Shown: positions 1 to 10,157 of the stretch, one piece after another | How the letters are laid out: every line of letters begins with the position of its first letter | How positions within the stretch are numbered: position 1 is the stretch's first letter | Assembly (NCBI RefSeq): GCF_001634365.1 | Contig: NZ_CP014578.1 | Coordinates: forward strand, 2,170,001-2,234,000 | Origin: Paraburkholderia phytofirmans OLGA172 | Lineage (GTDB): Bacteria; Pseudomonadota; Gammaproteobacteria; Burkholderiales; Burkholderiaceae | Direction of reading: 5' to 3' | DNA: 64,000 nucleotides | Program-made: the position numbers and the translations under genes | Notes under the pieces: generated by a model | The model's input: the letters and a program-made list of their open reading frames with translations, nothing else | Database searches by the model: none | What the model was told of the DNA's origin: nothing

Positions 1-1
1 A

Positions 2-577
2 ACGCTGGAGCGCGTCGAGGGGCGGGTCAACCGGATCATTCACCTGGTGCAGCAGTTGTTGACGTTGGCGCGTGAGGATGCACATCCGGTGACGTCGATG
101 GTGTCGGTGAGTTTGCGCCGCATCGGCGAGCAGGCGGTGGGGGATTTTTCGCTGCTCGCGGAGACCAAGGAGATCGATCTCGGGCTCGAGTGTGAAGACG
201 CCCGTGCGGACTACGATGCTTATACGGTACTGGCTGAGCCGCATGGGATGAGTGTGTTGCTGGGGAATCTGATCAACAACGCGATCCGGCATACGCCGCG
301 GGGCGGGCGTGTAGATCTGATTCTGAAGCGCTCTGGCGAGCGGGTGGGGTTTGACGTGGTGGATAGCGGGTCCGGGATACCGGAGGCTGAAATCGAGCGG
401 GTTTTCGATCGGTTTTATCGCGGGGAGGAAGCCCAGGGCGAGGGCAGCGGGCTTGGGCTGGCGATTGTGGCGCGGATCGCCGCGCGGCATCAGCTTGGGC
501 TTTCCTTGCGGAATAATGTTGGGCGGAGTGGTTTGTGTGTTTCGGTTTTTGGCCTGACGGCGTTGGGCTTTCCTTGA
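2..577 (+). CDS. Sensor histidine kinase, C-terminal part (5' truncated by window edge)
   Basis: The reading frame is open from base 2 and gives 191 residues of a two-component sensor kinase. The first visible stretch (VNRIIHLVQQLLTLARED) is the end of the dimerisation/phosphoacceptor helix region. The ATPase domain follows with an N box (NLINNAIRHTPRGG), a G1 box (DSGSGIPEAE), an F box (FDRFYRG) and a G2 box (GSGLGLAIVARI). This arrangement fits the QseC/TctE-like class of membrane sensor kinases. The membrane and phosphoacceptor parts, and any partner response regulator, lie outside the window, so the signal sensed cannot be inferred. Confidence 0.9.
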   Translation, partial: TLERVEGRVNRIIHLVQQLLTLAREDAHPVTSMVSVSLRRIGEQAVGDFSLLAETKEIDLGLECEDARADYDAYTVLAEPHGMSVLLGNLINNAIRHTPRGGRVDLILKRSGERVGFDVVDSGSGIPEAEIERVFDRFYRGEEAQGEGSGLGLAIVARIAARHQLGLSLRNNVGRSGLCVSVFGLTALGFP

Positions 578-775
578 GCCCCAGCCCCTATTCATCGACT
601 TGCTGGCCGCCCACATCACCTCGCCGAGCACAATGTCGCCAAATGGCGCGCCTGCGGATCGAATCCAACACGTACCTGTTTAGGGCGCACTTAGCGTTTT
701 CCATCCCTTGCAACCTGAATTGCGGCGCACCATGATTCATTCAGACCGCACTTCTCGCGGAATGGGAGAAAAATC

Positions 776-1240
776 ATGGCGAGCTACCAAAAAATCCTGT
801 TGTGCTACGACGGCTCGCGCGAAGGCCGCAAAGCGTTACGTTGCGGCGCCGACCTCGCGTTGGATCTGAAGGCGGAAACGCACTTATTGTCAGTGGTCGA
901 CATGCGCTCGACCATTGCGCAAAGTGCGGGCCTGCTGACCGATGTGGCCTGTGGCAGCTTCGAAAAAACGGCCCGCGACATCCTGCAGGAAGGGGTGGAC
1001 TGGCTCACCGAACGCGGCGTGACCGCGCAAGGGCATTTTGCGTTTGGCCATCCGATCGATGAGATCGCCAACCTGGCGAACGAATTGCATGTCGACCTCG
1101 TGGTGGTCGGCCATCGTTGCCGCACCGGTCTGGCACGATGGTGGATGGGTGCGGGGAATACCCCGCTGCTGGATCGGGTCTCGTGCAGCATTCTGGTGGC
1201 GTGCTCGTCCGCGCAGGAGCAGCAGCAAGCGGCGGCTTGA
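776..1240 (+). CDS. Universal stress protein (UspA family)
   Basis: A 154-residue single-domain protein starting at an ATG preceded by a GGGAGA ribosome site. The opening (YQKILLCYDGSREGRKAL) and the strand near the C-terminus (DLVVVGHRCRTGL) are typical of the Usp fold, which is a small cytoplasmic stress protein that often binds ATP. The usual G-x2-G-x9-G-[ST] nucleotide motif is not clean here (GHRCRTGLARWWMGAGNT), so ATP binding is uncertain. The gene stands alone, with 198 bases of apparently non-coding DNA upstream. Confidence 0.88.
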   Translation: MASYQKILLCYDGSREGRKALRCGADLALDLKAETHLLSVVDMRSTIAQSAGLLTDVACGSFEKTARDILQEGVDWLTERGVTAQGHFAFGHPIDEIANLANELHVDLVVVGHRCRTGLARWWMGAGNTPLLDRVSCSILVACSSAQEQQQAAA

Positions 1241-1363
1241 CGCACAGCGGTGGTGGGGCGCGCACTGGGCTGAAAGGGCCACGTGGGCCGAGCGGTCGTT
1301 CGATCAGGGCGACCGCGTCGGTCAAACTATGATTCGCTCAAGTCGATAGCGCCTGCCAGACGA

Positions 1364-2008
1364 TCACTCGTTCAGATTGACCGCGGCCAGCTTCCATGTG
1401 AACAAGCCTTCGCGCCGCAAGATCGCCGAGTAACGCGCGTCACCGGCGCCATGCTGATAGGTAACGACGAATTCGTTCAGGCTGCGATAGCCCGCAGTGG
1501 TTTGCGGTGGTTGCGGTGGCGTCGCGTTGTTCTCGTTATTAGCTGTGCCGTTGGCCGTATTGCCGGCAACAGGGGGCGCGGGTTCCGGTGCGGGCGCCGC
1601 TGAGACCGGCGGAACAGGCGGCCGTTCGCCCGGGTTGCCGCGCGGCGGCATGCCGTTCAGCAATGCCGCAACGCCGTCGGGAGTCGCATAAGCGTCGACC
1701 AGCGGACCAATCAATGCCGCGCCGATCATTGCGCCAATCGTGGCGAACGGATTGCCGCTGCCATGCGCGTCGAGCCGACGTGTTAACAAACCGGTGACCT
1801 GCTGCTTCAGGCTCTCGCGCAATGCGGGAAAGTCGACGTATTCATTGACGGTTTGCACATCACGCGCATCCGCCGCGCGTTTAAGGTTATTCAGCGCCAT
1901 GTAGGGCGACGCGTAACCGAACCCCAACAAGGCAATCACCACAATTGCAATCAAAGCGACAATCAGCGGCCGGATGCCGCTGCGTCTCGTGCGAGTTGAA
2001 ACTGCCAT
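1364..2008 (-). CDS. DUF2939 family membrane-anchored protein
   Basis: 214 residues. A basic N-terminus (STRTRRSG) precedes a single hydrophobic helix at about residues 13-32, followed by a conserved-looking segment (ASPYMALNNLKRAADARD) that I associate with DUF2939. A Pro/Ala/Asn-rich linker spans about residues 124-170, and a short C-terminal domain follows (YRSLNEFVVTY to the end). It is probably anchored in the inner membrane with the rest in the periplasm. The function is not known. It is monocistronic, or distantly co-directional with the small gene upstream. Confidence 0.75.
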   Translation of the reverse strand: MAVSTRTRRSGIRPLIVALIAIVVIALLGFGYASPYMALNNLKRAADARDVQTVNEYVDFPALRESLKQQVTGLLTRRLDAHGSGNPFATIGAMIGAALIGPLVDAYATPDGVAALLNGMPPRGNPGERPPVPPVSAAPAPEPAPPVAGNTANGTANNENNATPPQPPQTTAGYRSLNEFVVTYQHGAGDARYSAILRREGLFTWKLAAVNLNE

Positions 2009-2211
2009 CGGGTGGGATTCTCCATCAGGTGTGATCTAACGTGGACCGCGGCCACGCGAAAACGATCCCAGACGATGCCATATCCGAGAGGCCGCGGGCG
2101 GCCGAAAGACCTTAGGCCGCGCTTCGCACGCCGCATGCCGCTGGCCGCTCGCCGCACAGCCGCACAGCCGCAGTGGAATGCAGTGCACGGGCAGTGCAGC
2201 CGCAGTGCCGC

Positions 2212-2556
2212 TTATGATTCGAACACCGCGCCGTGCACATTGGCCTCGTCGGCGATGCAACGATCGATCATGCGGCACACGGCGTCTACCGTGCCGACCA
2301 TGATCAGCCGTGACGGCCCGTGATAGACGCGCACCGGCGCGCGACGCGCAGGTTCAGCCGTATTCAGCCCCGAATTCAACGACACGCGAGCAAAAGCCGG
2401 CAGCGAGGAGGGCAAGCCCGATACGCCGGCCGGCGTGTCGAACAGCGATGGAGTACTCGCCGAGGACGCCTCGATCAGTGAGCAGGGCACCAGTTTGCGC
2501 AGATGGCGCAAACGACCGAACTGGCGAAAAGGCAGCAGGCGGGCAAGGCGTTCCAT
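2212..2556 (-). CDS. Hypothetical protein downstream of lexA
   Basis: 114 residues from an ATG at 2556, with a good GGAGAG ribosome site four bases upstream. A GTG 48 bases further upstream is in frame but lacks such a site, so I prefer the ATG. The N-terminus is basic (MERLARLLPFRQFGRLRHL). The C-terminal half contains RVYHGPSRLIMVGTVDAVC followed by a short Cys/Asp-containing tail. I see no known domain. It lies about 57 bases after the lexA stop on the same strand, so it may be co-transcribed with lexA and SOS-inducible; this is inference from position only. Confidence 0.55.
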   Translation of the reverse strand: MERLARLLPFRQFGRLRHLRKLVPCSLIEASSASTPSLFDTPAGVSGLPSSLPAFARVSLNSGLNTAEPARRAPVRVYHGPSRLIMVGTVDAVCRMIDRCIADEANVHGAVFES

Positions 2557-2613
2557 GAGTCTCTCCAGGCGATTCAACGTTAGGGCAGCTTTGGGGTGGA
2601 GCACGAGCGGGGG

Positions 2614-3264
2614 TTAGAACTCACCCGGGCGGATCAGCCCGACGGCGATACCCTCGAGCGCGAACTCCGCACTGCCGGTTTCAACGAAGATGTTGTCGTA
2701 GTCGGGGTTCTCGGCGATCAGCTCGATACCGTTCGGCCGGCGCTTCAAGCGCTTGACCGTCACCTCGTCGCCCAAGCGCGCGATGATGATCTGGCCGTCT
2801 TTGGCTTCGCTTTTCTTCTGCACCGCGAGCAGGTCGCCGTCGAAGATGCCCGCGTCGCGCATGGACAGCCCACGTACCTTCAGCAGATAGTCCGGCTTGC
2901 TCGAGAACAGCGCCGGGTCGCACGCGTAGTGCTGCGAGATATGTTCCTGCGCAAGGATCGGGCTACCCGCTGCAACGCGGCCGATCAGCGGCAGCGACAG
3001 TTGCATGATGCTGGCGTGCGGCAGCGTGAACTGGTACGGCGAATCTTCCGGCCCCGCCAGCAGACGAATGCCGCGCGATGCGCCGGCCGCGAGTTCGATC
3101 ACGCCCTTGCGAGCCAGCGCCCGCAAATGTTCTTCTGCCGAGTTGGCCGAACTGAACCCCAGCTCGGCGGCGATCTCCGCGCGGGTGGGCGGAAAGCCGG
3201 TGCGTTCGATGGCCCGGCGGATCAGATCGAAAACCTGCTGCTGTCGTGCGGTGAGTTTGGTCAT
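2614..3264 (-). CDS. lexA: LexA repressor, SOS response regulator
   Basis: 216 residues from the ATG at 3264. The open frame extends further upstream, but that part runs through the operator boxes. The N-terminal winged helix-turn-helix (residues 1-70; [21 protein letters not shown]) binds DNA. The C-terminal S24-type protease domain carries the self-cleavage bond Ala99-Gly100 (VAAGSP), nucleophile Ser134 (RGLSMRD) and Lys171 (TVKRLK). LexA represses DNA-damage genes and cleaves itself when RecA filaments form. Two perfect operators upstream indicate autoregulation. Confidence 0.97.
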   Translation of the reverse strand: MTKLTARQQQVFDLIRRAIERTGFPPTRAEIAAELGFSSANSAEEHLRALARKGVIELAAGASRGIRLLAGPEDSPYQFTLPHASIMQLSLPLIGRVAAGSPILAQEHISQHYACDPALFSSKPDYLLKVRGLSMRDAGIFDGDLLAVQKKSEAKDGQIIIARLGDEVTVKRLKRRPNGIELIAENPDYDNIFVETGSAEFALEGIAVGLIRPGEF

Positions 3265-3271
3265 GGCGCTA

Positions 3272-3287
3272 CTGTATGTATGAACAG
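3272..3287. promoter_or_regulatory. SOS box 1 of lexA
   Basis: CTGTATGTATGAACAG is a perfect CTGT-N8-ACAG LexA operator. It begins 8 bases upstream of the lexA start codon, so LexA bound here would block its own promoter or early elongation. Confidence 0.92.
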
Positions 3288-3291
3288 GTGA

Positions 3292-3307
3292 CTGTATTTT
3301 TATACAG
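3292..3307. promoter_or_regulatory. SOS box 2 of lexA
   Basis: CTGTATTTTTATACAG is a second perfect CTGT-N8-ACAG operator, 20 bases centre-to-centre from the first, about two helical turns. The two LexA dimers would therefore sit on nearly the same face of the DNA. A tandem pair also fronts lexA in E. coli. Confidence 0.92.
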
Positions 3308-3577
3308 TATTCCGCGCAATTCAAGCTTTACTTTAAGTTCGCGGCCCGGGGTGGCGTTCCAGCGTCGGAAATGGATGTCTTAATACCCATTTTCGTGCTG
3401 CAACGCCTTATCTGGCCGTCATTACCACTTTTGCGTATTAAAAAATGAAGAAACATTATTATTAATGATGAAAGCGCTTCGATAGACTGCCCTTCGAGTT
3501 GGCGCTCATGTGCACGTGACCGCGACGCAAAACAACACCACGCTGTTTCAGCGGACCACAACGCGGAGAAAGTTGGC

Positions 3578-4627
3578 ATGAACCATCAAGGCACGGGGCT
3601 GGCAGGCAGGACCAGACAACTCATCGCGGCGCTCGCATTGGGCGCAGCCGGCACGATCGCCGCGCTCGGCGTCACGACACAGGGGCATGCAGCCGAGACG
3701 ACGCTGCTGAACGTCTCGTACGACCCGACACGCGAGCTGTACCAGGACGTCAATCAGGCATTCGGCAAGGAATGGAAGGCCAAAACGGGCGAGACGGTCA
3801 CCTTCAGGCAGTCGCACGGCGGCTCGGGTGCGCAAGCACGCTCGGTGCTGGACGGTTTGCAGGCGGACGTCGTGACGCTGGCTCTTGCCTACGACATCGA
3901 CGCGCTGGCCAACAAGGGTTTGCTCGACAAAGGCTGGCAAAAGCGTTTGCCGGACAACGCCTCGCCGTACACGTCGACGATCGTGTTTCTGGTGCGCAAG
4001 GGCAACCCGAAGCACCTCAAGGATTGGGACGATCTGATCAAGCCGGGTGTGTCGATCGTCACGCCGAATCCGAAGACATCGGGTGGCGCGCGCTGGAACT
4101 ACCTGGCCGCATGGGCCTATGCCGAACATCAGCCGGGCGGCAACGATCAGAAGGCCAGGGAATTCGTCGGCAAGCTCTATAAGAATGCCGGCGTGCTGGA
4201 TTCGGGCGCGCGCGGCGCGACCACCAGCTTCGTGCAACGCGGAATCGGCGACGTGCTGATCGCGTGGGAAAACGAAGCGTTCCTGTCGCTGAAGGAATTC
4301 GGTCCGGACAAGTTTGAAATCGTCGTGCCGTCGGTGAGCATTCTGGCCGAGCCGCCGGTTGCGGTGGTGGACAAGGTCGTCGACAAGCACGGCACGCGCA
4401 AGCTGGCCGAAGCGTATCTGAACTTCCTGTACAGCGAGCAAGGTCAGGAAATCGCAGCGAAGAACTTCTACCGCCCGCGTTCGAACAAGGTGCCGGCCGA
4501 GCTGACCTCGAAGTTTCCGAAGCTGAAGCTGTACACGGTGGACGATTCGTTCGGCGGCTGGGCGAACGCGCAGAAGACGCACTTTGCCGACGGCGGCGTG
4601 TTCGATTCGATTTACTCGCCGCAGTAA
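3578..4627 (+). CDS. sbp: Sulfate ABC transporter, periplasmic sulfate-binding protein
   Basis: 349 residues with an N-terminal signal peptide; cleavage is likely after Ala39 ([11 protein letters not shown]). The mature protein carries family signatures [16 protein letters not shown] and [26 protein letters not shown], which form the sulfate site of Sbp/CysP proteins. It delivers sulfate or thiosulfate to the CysTWA importer encoded next door. The 313-base gap between the lexA and sbp start codons has an AT-rich stretch (about 3430-3480) of the kind CysB binds, but no operator can be assigned by eye. Confidence 0.95.
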   Translation: MNHQGTGLAGRTRQLIAALALGAAGTIAALGVTTQGHAAETTLLNVSYDPTRELYQDVNQAFGKEWKAKTGETVTFRQSHGGSGAQARSVLDGLQADVVTLALAYDIDALANKGLLDKGWQKRLPDNASPYTSTIVFLVRKGNPKHLKDWDDLIKPGVSIVTPNPKTSGGARWNYLAAWAYAEHQPGGNDQKAREFVGKLYKNAGVLDSGARGATTSFVQRGIGDVLIAWENEAFLSLKEFGPDKFEIVVPSVSILAEPPVAVVDKVVDKHGTRKLAEAYLNFLYSEQGQEIAAKNFYRPRSNKVPAELTSKFPKLKLYTVDDSFGGWANAQKTHFADGGVFDSIYSPQ

Positions 4628-4721
4628 CGGCCACACAGCGCGGCACACGGCGGGACGAGATACGCAGTAAGACGTCGCAGTTAGACGTTGAAGTTAGACA
4701 TGTGAGTCACACCTCGCCATT

Positions 4722-4744
4722 AAGCGCGCCCGCCCGGCGCGCTT
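4722..4744 (+). other. Perfect hairpin between sbp and cysT
   Basis: AAGCGCGCC and GGCGCGCTT form a perfect 9-bp stem around a 5-base loop (CGCCC). No U-run follows, so it is not a standard terminator. Hairpins in this position often protect the upstream binding-protein mRNA or partly attenuate read-through, which would make Sbp more abundant than the membrane subunits. The role is inferred. Confidence 0.6.
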
Positions 4745-4804
4745 GTGGCCAGCCAGGCGGCCGAAAAAAGAGCCACCGGCATCAACCCTGAAAGAGTACT
4801 GAGC

Positions 4805-5707
4805 ATGACGACGCTGACCTTCCGAAAACCGAGTGCCTTGCCCGGTTTCGGCCTGACACTCGGCATCACGGTCGCTTATTTGAGCCTCGTGGTGCTGATT
4901 CCGCTTGCGGCGACCTTTCTCAAGACCGCGACGCTCGACTGGGCTCAGTTCGTGCGCGCGGTCACGTCGCCGCGCGTGCTCGCGTCGTATCGCCTGACGT
5001 TTTTCTCGGCCCTCGGCGGCGCGCTGATCAACGCCGTGTTCGGTTTTCTGGTCGCGTGGGTGCTGGTGCGTTATACGTTCCCGTTCAAGCGCATCGTCGA
5101 TGCGGTGGTCGATCTGCCGTTTGCTCTGCCGACGTCCGTGGCCGGTATTTCGCTTGCGGCGGTGTATGCGGGCAACGGCTGGATCGGGCAGTTTCTCGAA
5201 CCGCTCGGCATCAAGATCGCCTTCACGCCAGCCGGTGTGCTGATCGCGCTGACCTTCATCGGCTTGCCGTTTGTCGTGCGGACCGTGCAGCCGGTGCTCG
5301 AAGAGTTCGAGCGCGAGCAGGAAGAAGCGGCCGCCTGCCTTGGCGCGTCGCGCTGGCTGACGTTTCGCCGCGTGGTGCTGCCGGCCGTATTCCCAGCCTT
5401 GCTGACAGGCTTCGCGCTGGCCTTCGCGCGGGCGCTCGGCGAGTACGGCTCGGTGATTTTCATCGCCGGTAACGTGCCGATGAAATCGGAAATCACGTCG
5501 CTGCTGATCATCACCAAGCTCGAACAATACGATTACGCCGGCGCCACCGCCATCGCGGTCGTGATGCTGGTGGTGTCGTTCCTGATGCTGTTGCTGATCA
5601 ATACGCTGCAGTGGTATCTGCAGCGCCGGACGGGCCGTGGCGGCGCAGGCCCGGCGCCTGCCGTTGCCAGCGTGGCGGCGATCGGTGTCGGCGGAGGTGT
5701 GCAATGA
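4805..5707 (+). CDS. cysT: Sulfate ABC transporter permease CysT
   Basis: 300 residues from the ATG at 4805; an upstream in-frame extension to 4745 lacks family resemblance. The protein is an inner-membrane permease with about six hydrophobic helices. The cytoplasmic EAA loop ([18 protein letters not shown]) contacts the CysA ATPase. It forms the sulfate channel with CysW. The stop codon overlaps the start of cysW by four bases (ATGA), indicating translational coupling. Confidence 0.95.
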   Translation: MTTLTFRKPSALPGFGLTLGITVAYLSLVVLIPLAATFLKTATLDWAQFVRAVTSPRVLASYRLTFFSALGGALINAVFGFLVAWVLVRYTFPFKRIVDAVVDLPFALPTSVAGISLAAVYAGNGWIGQFLEPLGIKIAFTPAGVLIALTFIGLPFVVRTVQPVLEEFEREQEEAAACLGASRWLTFRRVVLPAVFPALLTGFALAFARALGEYGSVIFIAGNVPMKSEITSLLIITKLEQYDYAGATAIAVVMLVVSFLMLLLINTLQWYLQRRTGRGGAGPAPAVASVAAIGVGGGVQ

Positions 5708-6750
5708 GCCGCAACTCCCTGAATGGTGTGGATGCCGCTGCTGTTGCCCTGGCGCCGCGCGCGCCGCTCAATGTCGCGCGCCGGCCCGATCCGGTCACCG
5801 AGCCGCCCGTCGTGCGCTGGATTCTGACCGGCGTCGCGTTGCTGTTTCTCGCGCTGTTCCTGGTCGTGCCGCTCGTCGCCGTGTTCTATCAGGCCTTGAA
5901 CAAGGGGATCGGCTTCTATCTGGAATCGCTTGCCGACCCGGATGCGTTGTCGGCCATCAAACTTACCGTGATTACAGCTGCCATCGCGGTGCCGCTGAAT
6001 CTCGTATTCGGCCTCGCCGCGTCATGGTGTATCGCCAAGTTCGACTTCCGCGGCAAGGCATTGCTGACCACGTTGATCGATCTGCCGTTCTCGGTCTCGC
6101 CGGTGATTTCCGGCTTGATCTACGTGCTGATGTTCGGCGCGCAAGGCTGGTTCGGCCCGTGGCTGCAAGACCATAACGTGCAGATCATCTTCGCGGTGCC
6201 GGGTATCGTGCTGGCGACGATCTTCGTCACGTTCCCATTCGTCGCGCGCGAACTGATTCCGCTGATGCAGGCGCAAGGCAACGACGAAGAAGAAGCCGCG
6301 CACGTGCTCGGCGCTTCGGGCTGGCAGACCTTTCGGCGCGTCACGCTGCCGAACGTCAAATGGGGCCTGCTGTACGGCGTGATTCTCTGCAACGCGCGGG
6401 CGATGGGCGAGTTCGGCGCGGTGTCGGTGGTGTCCGGCCACATTCGCGGCCAGACCGACACGATGCCGCTGCACGTCGAAATTCTCTATAACGAATACAA
6501 CTTCTCGGCGGCGTTTGCCGTGGCGTCGGTGCTGGCCTTATTGGCACTCGTGACGCTCGGTCTGAAGTTGCTTGCCGAGCGCCATATGTCGGCGGAACTG
6601 TCTGCCGCGCGCGATGTGCCGGCGTATGCGGGGCCTGTCACGCCGGCGTCCGCTTTACAGCCCGCTCCACAGTCCGCTTCACAGTCAGTCAATACAACGC
6701 ATGTGTCGAAGAGTGCAGTCAAGCACCCGCTCAAGCAAGGAGAGCTGTAA
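5704..6750 (+). CDS. cysW: Sulfate ABC transporter permease CysW
   Basis: 348 residues starting at the ATG that overlaps the cysT stop, with a GGAGGTG ribosome site. It has about six membrane helices and an EAA loop ([16 protein letters not shown]). The C-terminal tail from about residue 295 is rich in Ala/Pro/Ser/Gln and is longer than in E. coli CysW; it looks disordered. It pairs with CysT in the CysTWA sulfate importer. The final A of the stop codon is also the first base of the cysA start. Confidence 0.95.
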   Translation: MSRNSLNGVDAAAVALAPRAPLNVARRPDPVTEPPVVRWILTGVALLFLALFLVVPLVAVFYQALNKGIGFYLESLADPDALSAIKLTVITAAIAVPLNLVFGLAASWCIAKFDFRGKALLTTLIDLPFSVSPVISGLIYVLMFGAQGWFGPWLQDHNVQIIFAVPGIVLATIFVTFPFVARELIPLMQAQGNDEEEAAHVLGASGWQTFRRVTLPNVKWGLLYGVILCNARAMGEFGAVSVVSGHIRGQTDTMPLHVEILYNEYNFSAAFAVASVLALLALVTLGLKLLAERHMSAELSAARDVPAYAGPVTPASALQPAPQSASQSVNTTHVSKSAVKHPLKQGEL

Positions 6751-7808
6751 TGGGTATCACCGTTCGTAACCTGCAAAAGCGCTTCGGCGATTTCGTCGCG
6801 CTCGATAACGTTTCGCTCGACTTTCCGCCGGGTGAACTGGTTGCGCTGCTCGGGCCGTCGGGTTGTGGCAAGACCACCTTGCTGCGTGTGATCGCCGGCC
6901 TCGAATACGCGGACGGCGGCCAGGTCGTGCTGCAAGGCCAGGACGTCGCGACGGTCGGCGCGCGTGAGCGCGAAGTCGGTTTTGTGTTCCAGCATTACGC
7001 ACTGTTCCGTCACATGACGGTGTTTGAGAACGTCGCGTTCGGCCTGCGCGTGAAGCCTCGTAAAGAGCGGCCTTCGGAAGCGGTGATTCGCGAGAAGGTG
7101 CATGAACTGCTGAAGCTCGTGCAACTCGACTGGCTCGCGCAACGGTATCCGTCGGAATTGTCGGGTGGCCAGCGGCAGCGGATTGCTTTGGCACGCGCAC
7201 TGGCTGTCGAACCGAAGGTCCTGCTGCTCGACGAACCGTTCGGCGCGCTGGATGCGAAAGTGCGCAAGGAATTGCGCAGCTGGCTGCGTCGGTTGCATGA
7301 CGATCTGCATATCTCGACGATCTTCGTCACGCACGATCAGGAAGAAGCACTCGAAGTGGCCGACCGGATCGTCGTGTTGAATCGCGGGCATGTGGAGCAG
7401 GTGGGCAGTCCACAGGACGTGTACGACCATCCGCAAACTTCGTTCGTCTATGAGTTCCTCGGCGCGGCGAACCGTCTGCATGGCAACGTGAATGCGAGTG
7501 GCTTCGTGGTCGACGGCGCGGCGCTGCCGGTCGCGATCAAGGCCGATTTCAGCGGGCCGGCGTTCGCGTATGTGCGGCCGCACGATTTGCAGTTGTACCC
7601 GCAAGCGTCTGGCCACCGCGAAGGCATTGTGGTCGACGTGCGGCGCGTAGTGACGCTCGGCGGCTCGGTGCGTGTGGAACTGGCGGGCCGTGAAGGGAGT
7701 GTGCTCGAGGCGGAACTCGACCGCGAATCGTGGCGCGATCTGCAACTGGCGATCGGCGATGGCGTGACGGCCGTGCCGCGCGCGTTGCGCGTATTTCCGG
7801 CGCAATGA
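6750..7808 (+). CDS. cysA: Sulfate ABC transporter ATP-binding protein
   Basis: 352 residues. Walker A is GPSGCGKTT (residues 35-43), the signature motif is [15 protein letters not shown], Walker B is [11 protein letters not shown], and the switch histidine is in FVTHDQEEA. The region after about residue 235 is the TOBE/regulatory domain typical of CysA. It powers sulfate uptake with Sbp, CysT and CysW. The start codon shares one base with the cysW stop (TAATG) and has an AAGGAGAG ribosome site. Confidence 0.96.
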   Translation: MGITVRNLQKRFGDFVALDNVSLDFPPGELVALLGPSGCGKTTLLRVIAGLEYADGGQVVLQGQDVATVGAREREVGFVFQHYALFRHMTVFENVAFGLRVKPRKERPSEAVIREKVHELLKLVQLDWLAQRYPSELSGGQRQRIALARALAVEPKVLLLDEPFGALDAKVRKELRSWLRRLHDDLHISTIFVTHDQEEALEVADRIVVLNRGHVEQVGSPQDVYDHPQTSFVYEFLGAANRLHGNVNASGFVVDGAALPVAIKADFSGPAFAYVRPHDLQLYPQASGHREGIVVDVRRVVTLGGSVRVELAGREGSVLEAELDRESWRDLQLAIGDGVTAVPRALRVFPAQ

Positions 7809-7903
7809 GCGACACCAAAACCGACACCCAAAGCAGCGTAACAACACTCGGCGTTTCAATCAAACTCTAATAACTCAACTCTGGATCAACCGGAGACATA
7901 CAG

Positions 7904-8830
7904 ATGAACTTTCAGCAATTGCGCTTTGTGCGCGAGGCCGTGCGTCAGAACATGAATCTGACTGAGGTGGCGAACGTGTTGTACACGTCGCAGTCGGGCG
8001 TATCGAAACAGATCAAGGACCTGGAGGACGAACTCGGCGTCGATATTTTCATCCGGCGCGGCAAGCGTCTGACGGGTCTCACCGAGCCGGGCAAGGCGGT
8101 GCATCAGCTAATCGAGCGGATGTTGCTGGATGCGGAGAATCTGCGCCGCGTCGCACGCCAGTACGCCGATCAGGACAGCGGCCACCTCGTCGTGGCGACG
8201 ACTCACACGCAGGCGCGTTACGCGCTGCCGAAGGTAATTCGTCAATTCACCGAGGTGTTCCCGAAGGTGCATCTGGCGCTGCGCCAGGGCAGCCCGCAAC
8301 AGATCGCTCAGATGATCATCAACGGCGAAGCGGACATCGGCATTTCGACCGAGGCGCTCGACCGCTTTCCTGATATCGTCACCTTCCCGTGCTATTCGTG
8401 GCATCACGTCGTGGTGGTGCCGAAGGAGCATCCGCTGGTCGGGCGCGAGAACCTGACGCTCGACGAGATCGCCGAATTCCCGATCGTCACCTACGACCAG
8501 GACTTCACGGGCCGCTCGCACATCGACCAGGCGTTCGCGAAAGCGGGTGCGCTGCCCGACGTCGTGTTGACCGCAATCGACGCCGACGTGATCAAGACTT
8601 ACGTCGAACTCGGCATGGGCATCGGCGTGGTGGCGGCCATGGCTTACGATCCGAAGCGCGACACGGAACTGGTCGCGCTGGATACGCAGCACCTGTTCGA
8701 GGCGAGCACGACGCGGGTTGGCTTGCGCAAGGGCGCGTTCCTGCGCGCGTATGCATACCGGCTGATCGAAATGTTCGCGCCGCAGTTGAACGAAGCGGAA
8801 ATCGCCGCGCAGCTGCGCGAAGCGGTTTGA
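7904..8830 (+). CDS. cysB: LysR-type regulator of sulfur assimilation, CysB
   Basis: 308 residues. The N-terminal winged helix-turn-helix begins MNFQQLRFVREAVRQ, with recognition segment YTSQSGVSKQIKDLE. The effector domain (LVVATTHTQARYALP onward) has the T-T-H-T-Q signature of CysB/Cbl, which bind O-acetylserine, N-acetylserine or sulfate. It probably activates the sulfate genes immediately upstream, from which it is separated by 95 bases; its own ribosome site is CCGGAGA. The distinction from Cbl rests on genome context. Confidence 0.92.
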   Translation: MNFQQLRFVREAVRQNMNLTEVANVLYTSQSGVSKQIKDLEDELGVDIFIRRGKRLTGLTEPGKAVHQLIERMLLDAENLRRVARQYADQDSGHLVVATTHTQARYALPKVIRQFTEVFPKVHLALRQGSPQQIAQMIINGEADIGISTEALDRFPDIVTFPCYSWHHVVVVPKEHPLVGRENLTLDEIAEFPIVTYDQDFTGRSHIDQAFAKAGALPDVVLTAIDADVIKTYVELGMGIGVVAAMAYDPKRDTELVALDTQHLFEASTTRVGLRKGAFLRAYAYRLIEMFAPQLNEAEIAAQLREAV

Positions 8831-9051
8831 GGCTTGCGCCGGATCGGCATGGTTCGGCACGGGGCACGAACGGCGTCGCGTGAATTCGTTGCGGCGCCAG
8901 CGCGAACTTCATGCGGGCTGCGGCTGGCCGTGATGCAAACGCCGCGCAAACTCGTGGCGCACAGAGCGCTGGCCTCATCCAGTTCCGAAATCAACGGACA
9001 TCCGTTTTTTCACGCATGGCGGCGCGCGGCGCATCGCTTACAATCGCCGCC

Positions 9052-10095
9052 ATGAATACTTCGACTTCTTCCTCCGCCACGCCTTCAGACGAAGGCGCCA
9101 CGCCGCCGCTGCCACGCATCGCCGTGCTGGCGACCGGCGGCACGATCGCCGGCGCGGCCGCGGACGCCACCAACACATCGGGCTACCAGGCCGGTGTGGT
9201 CGGCGTCGAGCAATTGCTGGCCGTGGTGCCTGCCTTGTCCACGGTGGCGCGCATCGCGCCCGAGCAGATTGCCAGCGTCGACAGTAAAGACATGGAAATG
9301 TCGCTGTGGACCACGCTCGCGCAACGCATCAACACGTTGCTCGCCGACGATGACATCGACGGCGTGGTGGTCACACATGGCACCGATACACTCGAAGAAA
9401 CCGCTTATCTGCTGCATCTGACGATCAAGTCGGACAAGCCGGTCGTGCTGACGGCAGCCATGCGCCCGGCGTCGGCGCTGTCCGCCGATGGTCCGCTGAA
9501 TCTGCTGAACGCCGTGACGGTTGCGGCGCACACGGGTTCGCGCGGGCAGGGCGTGCTGGTGGCGTTCAACAACAAGATTCACAGCGCACGCGACGTGGTC
9601 AAGACGAGTACATATGCAGTCGATGCCTTCCAGTCTCCGGATATCGGCGCGCTCGGCTGGGTGCAGGACGGCCGCGTCGAATTTCAGCGCAGCGTGGTGC
9701 GTCCGCATACGCTCGCGACCGAATTCGTGATCGGCGCGAAGTGGCCGCATGTGGAGATCATCGTGAGTTACGCGGGCGTCTCGCGCATTGCCGTGGATGC
9801 GTTGGTTGCTGCTGGTGTGCGCGGTATCGTCGTGGCGGGCACGGGTAACGGCTCGATTCACGCCTCGGTGCAGCAGGCGCTGGCCGATGCCGCTTCGCAA
9901 GGCGTCGCGGTGGTGCGTGCGTCGCGCGTGGGTTCAGGGCATGTGATGCGCAACGGCGCGGCCGCCGACGACGCACTCGGTTTCGTCAGCGCAGGTTCGC
10001 TGAATCCGTACAAAGCGCGCGTGCTGCTGATGCTGGCATTGGCCGCGGGCGGGACAGGGCCGGTTGCGTTGCAGAAGACTTTCGATACGTACTGA
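9052..10095 (+). CDS. L-asparaginase
   Basis: 347 residues. The two nucleophile/activation motifs are present: ATGGTIAG (Thr31) and THGTDTLEE (Thr111-Asp112). The catalytic lysine lies in ARDVVKTST. The enzyme hydrolyses L-asparagine to aspartate and ammonia. No signal peptide is visible, so the location is probably cytoplasmic, although family-wise it resembles the type II branch. I chose the ATG at 9052; a TACAAT -10-like element lies only a few bases upstream, implying a very short leader. An in-frame ATG at 9016 is the alternative. Confidence 0.9.
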   Translation: MNTSTSSSATPSDEGATPPLPRIAVLATGGTIAGAAADATNTSGYQAGVVGVEQLLAVVPALSTVARIAPEQIASVDSKDMEMSLWTTLAQRINTLLADDDIDGVVVTHGTDTLEETAYLLHLTIKSDKPVVLTAAMRPASALSADGPLNLLNAVTVAAHTGSRGQGVLVAFNNKIHSARDVVKTSTYAVDAFQSPDIGALGWVQDGRVEFQRSVVRPHTLATEFVIGAKWPHVEIIVSYAGVSRIAVDALVAAGVRGIVVAGTGNGSIHASVQQALADAASQGVAVVRASRVGSGHVMRNGAAADDALGFVSAGSLNPYKARVLLMLALAAGGTGPVALQKTFDTY

Positions 10096-10157
10096 TTGAT
10101 GTGGCGCGGGCGGCCCGGTTCAAAGTCAGAACCGTGTCCCGCACATGAAGCTTGAAT

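Noticed and set aside
2557..2604. GTG start for the protein downstream of lexA
   Set aside because: The ATG at 2556 has a clear GGAGAG ribosome site; the GTG has none.
3328..3579. Small reverse-strand gene in the lexA-sbp gap
   Set aside because: No ribosome site or motif; the region carries regulatory DNA for lexA and sbp.
6486..7859. 457-residue open frame antisense to cysA
   Set aside because: Shadow of cysA, whose ATPase motifs are complete on the other strand.
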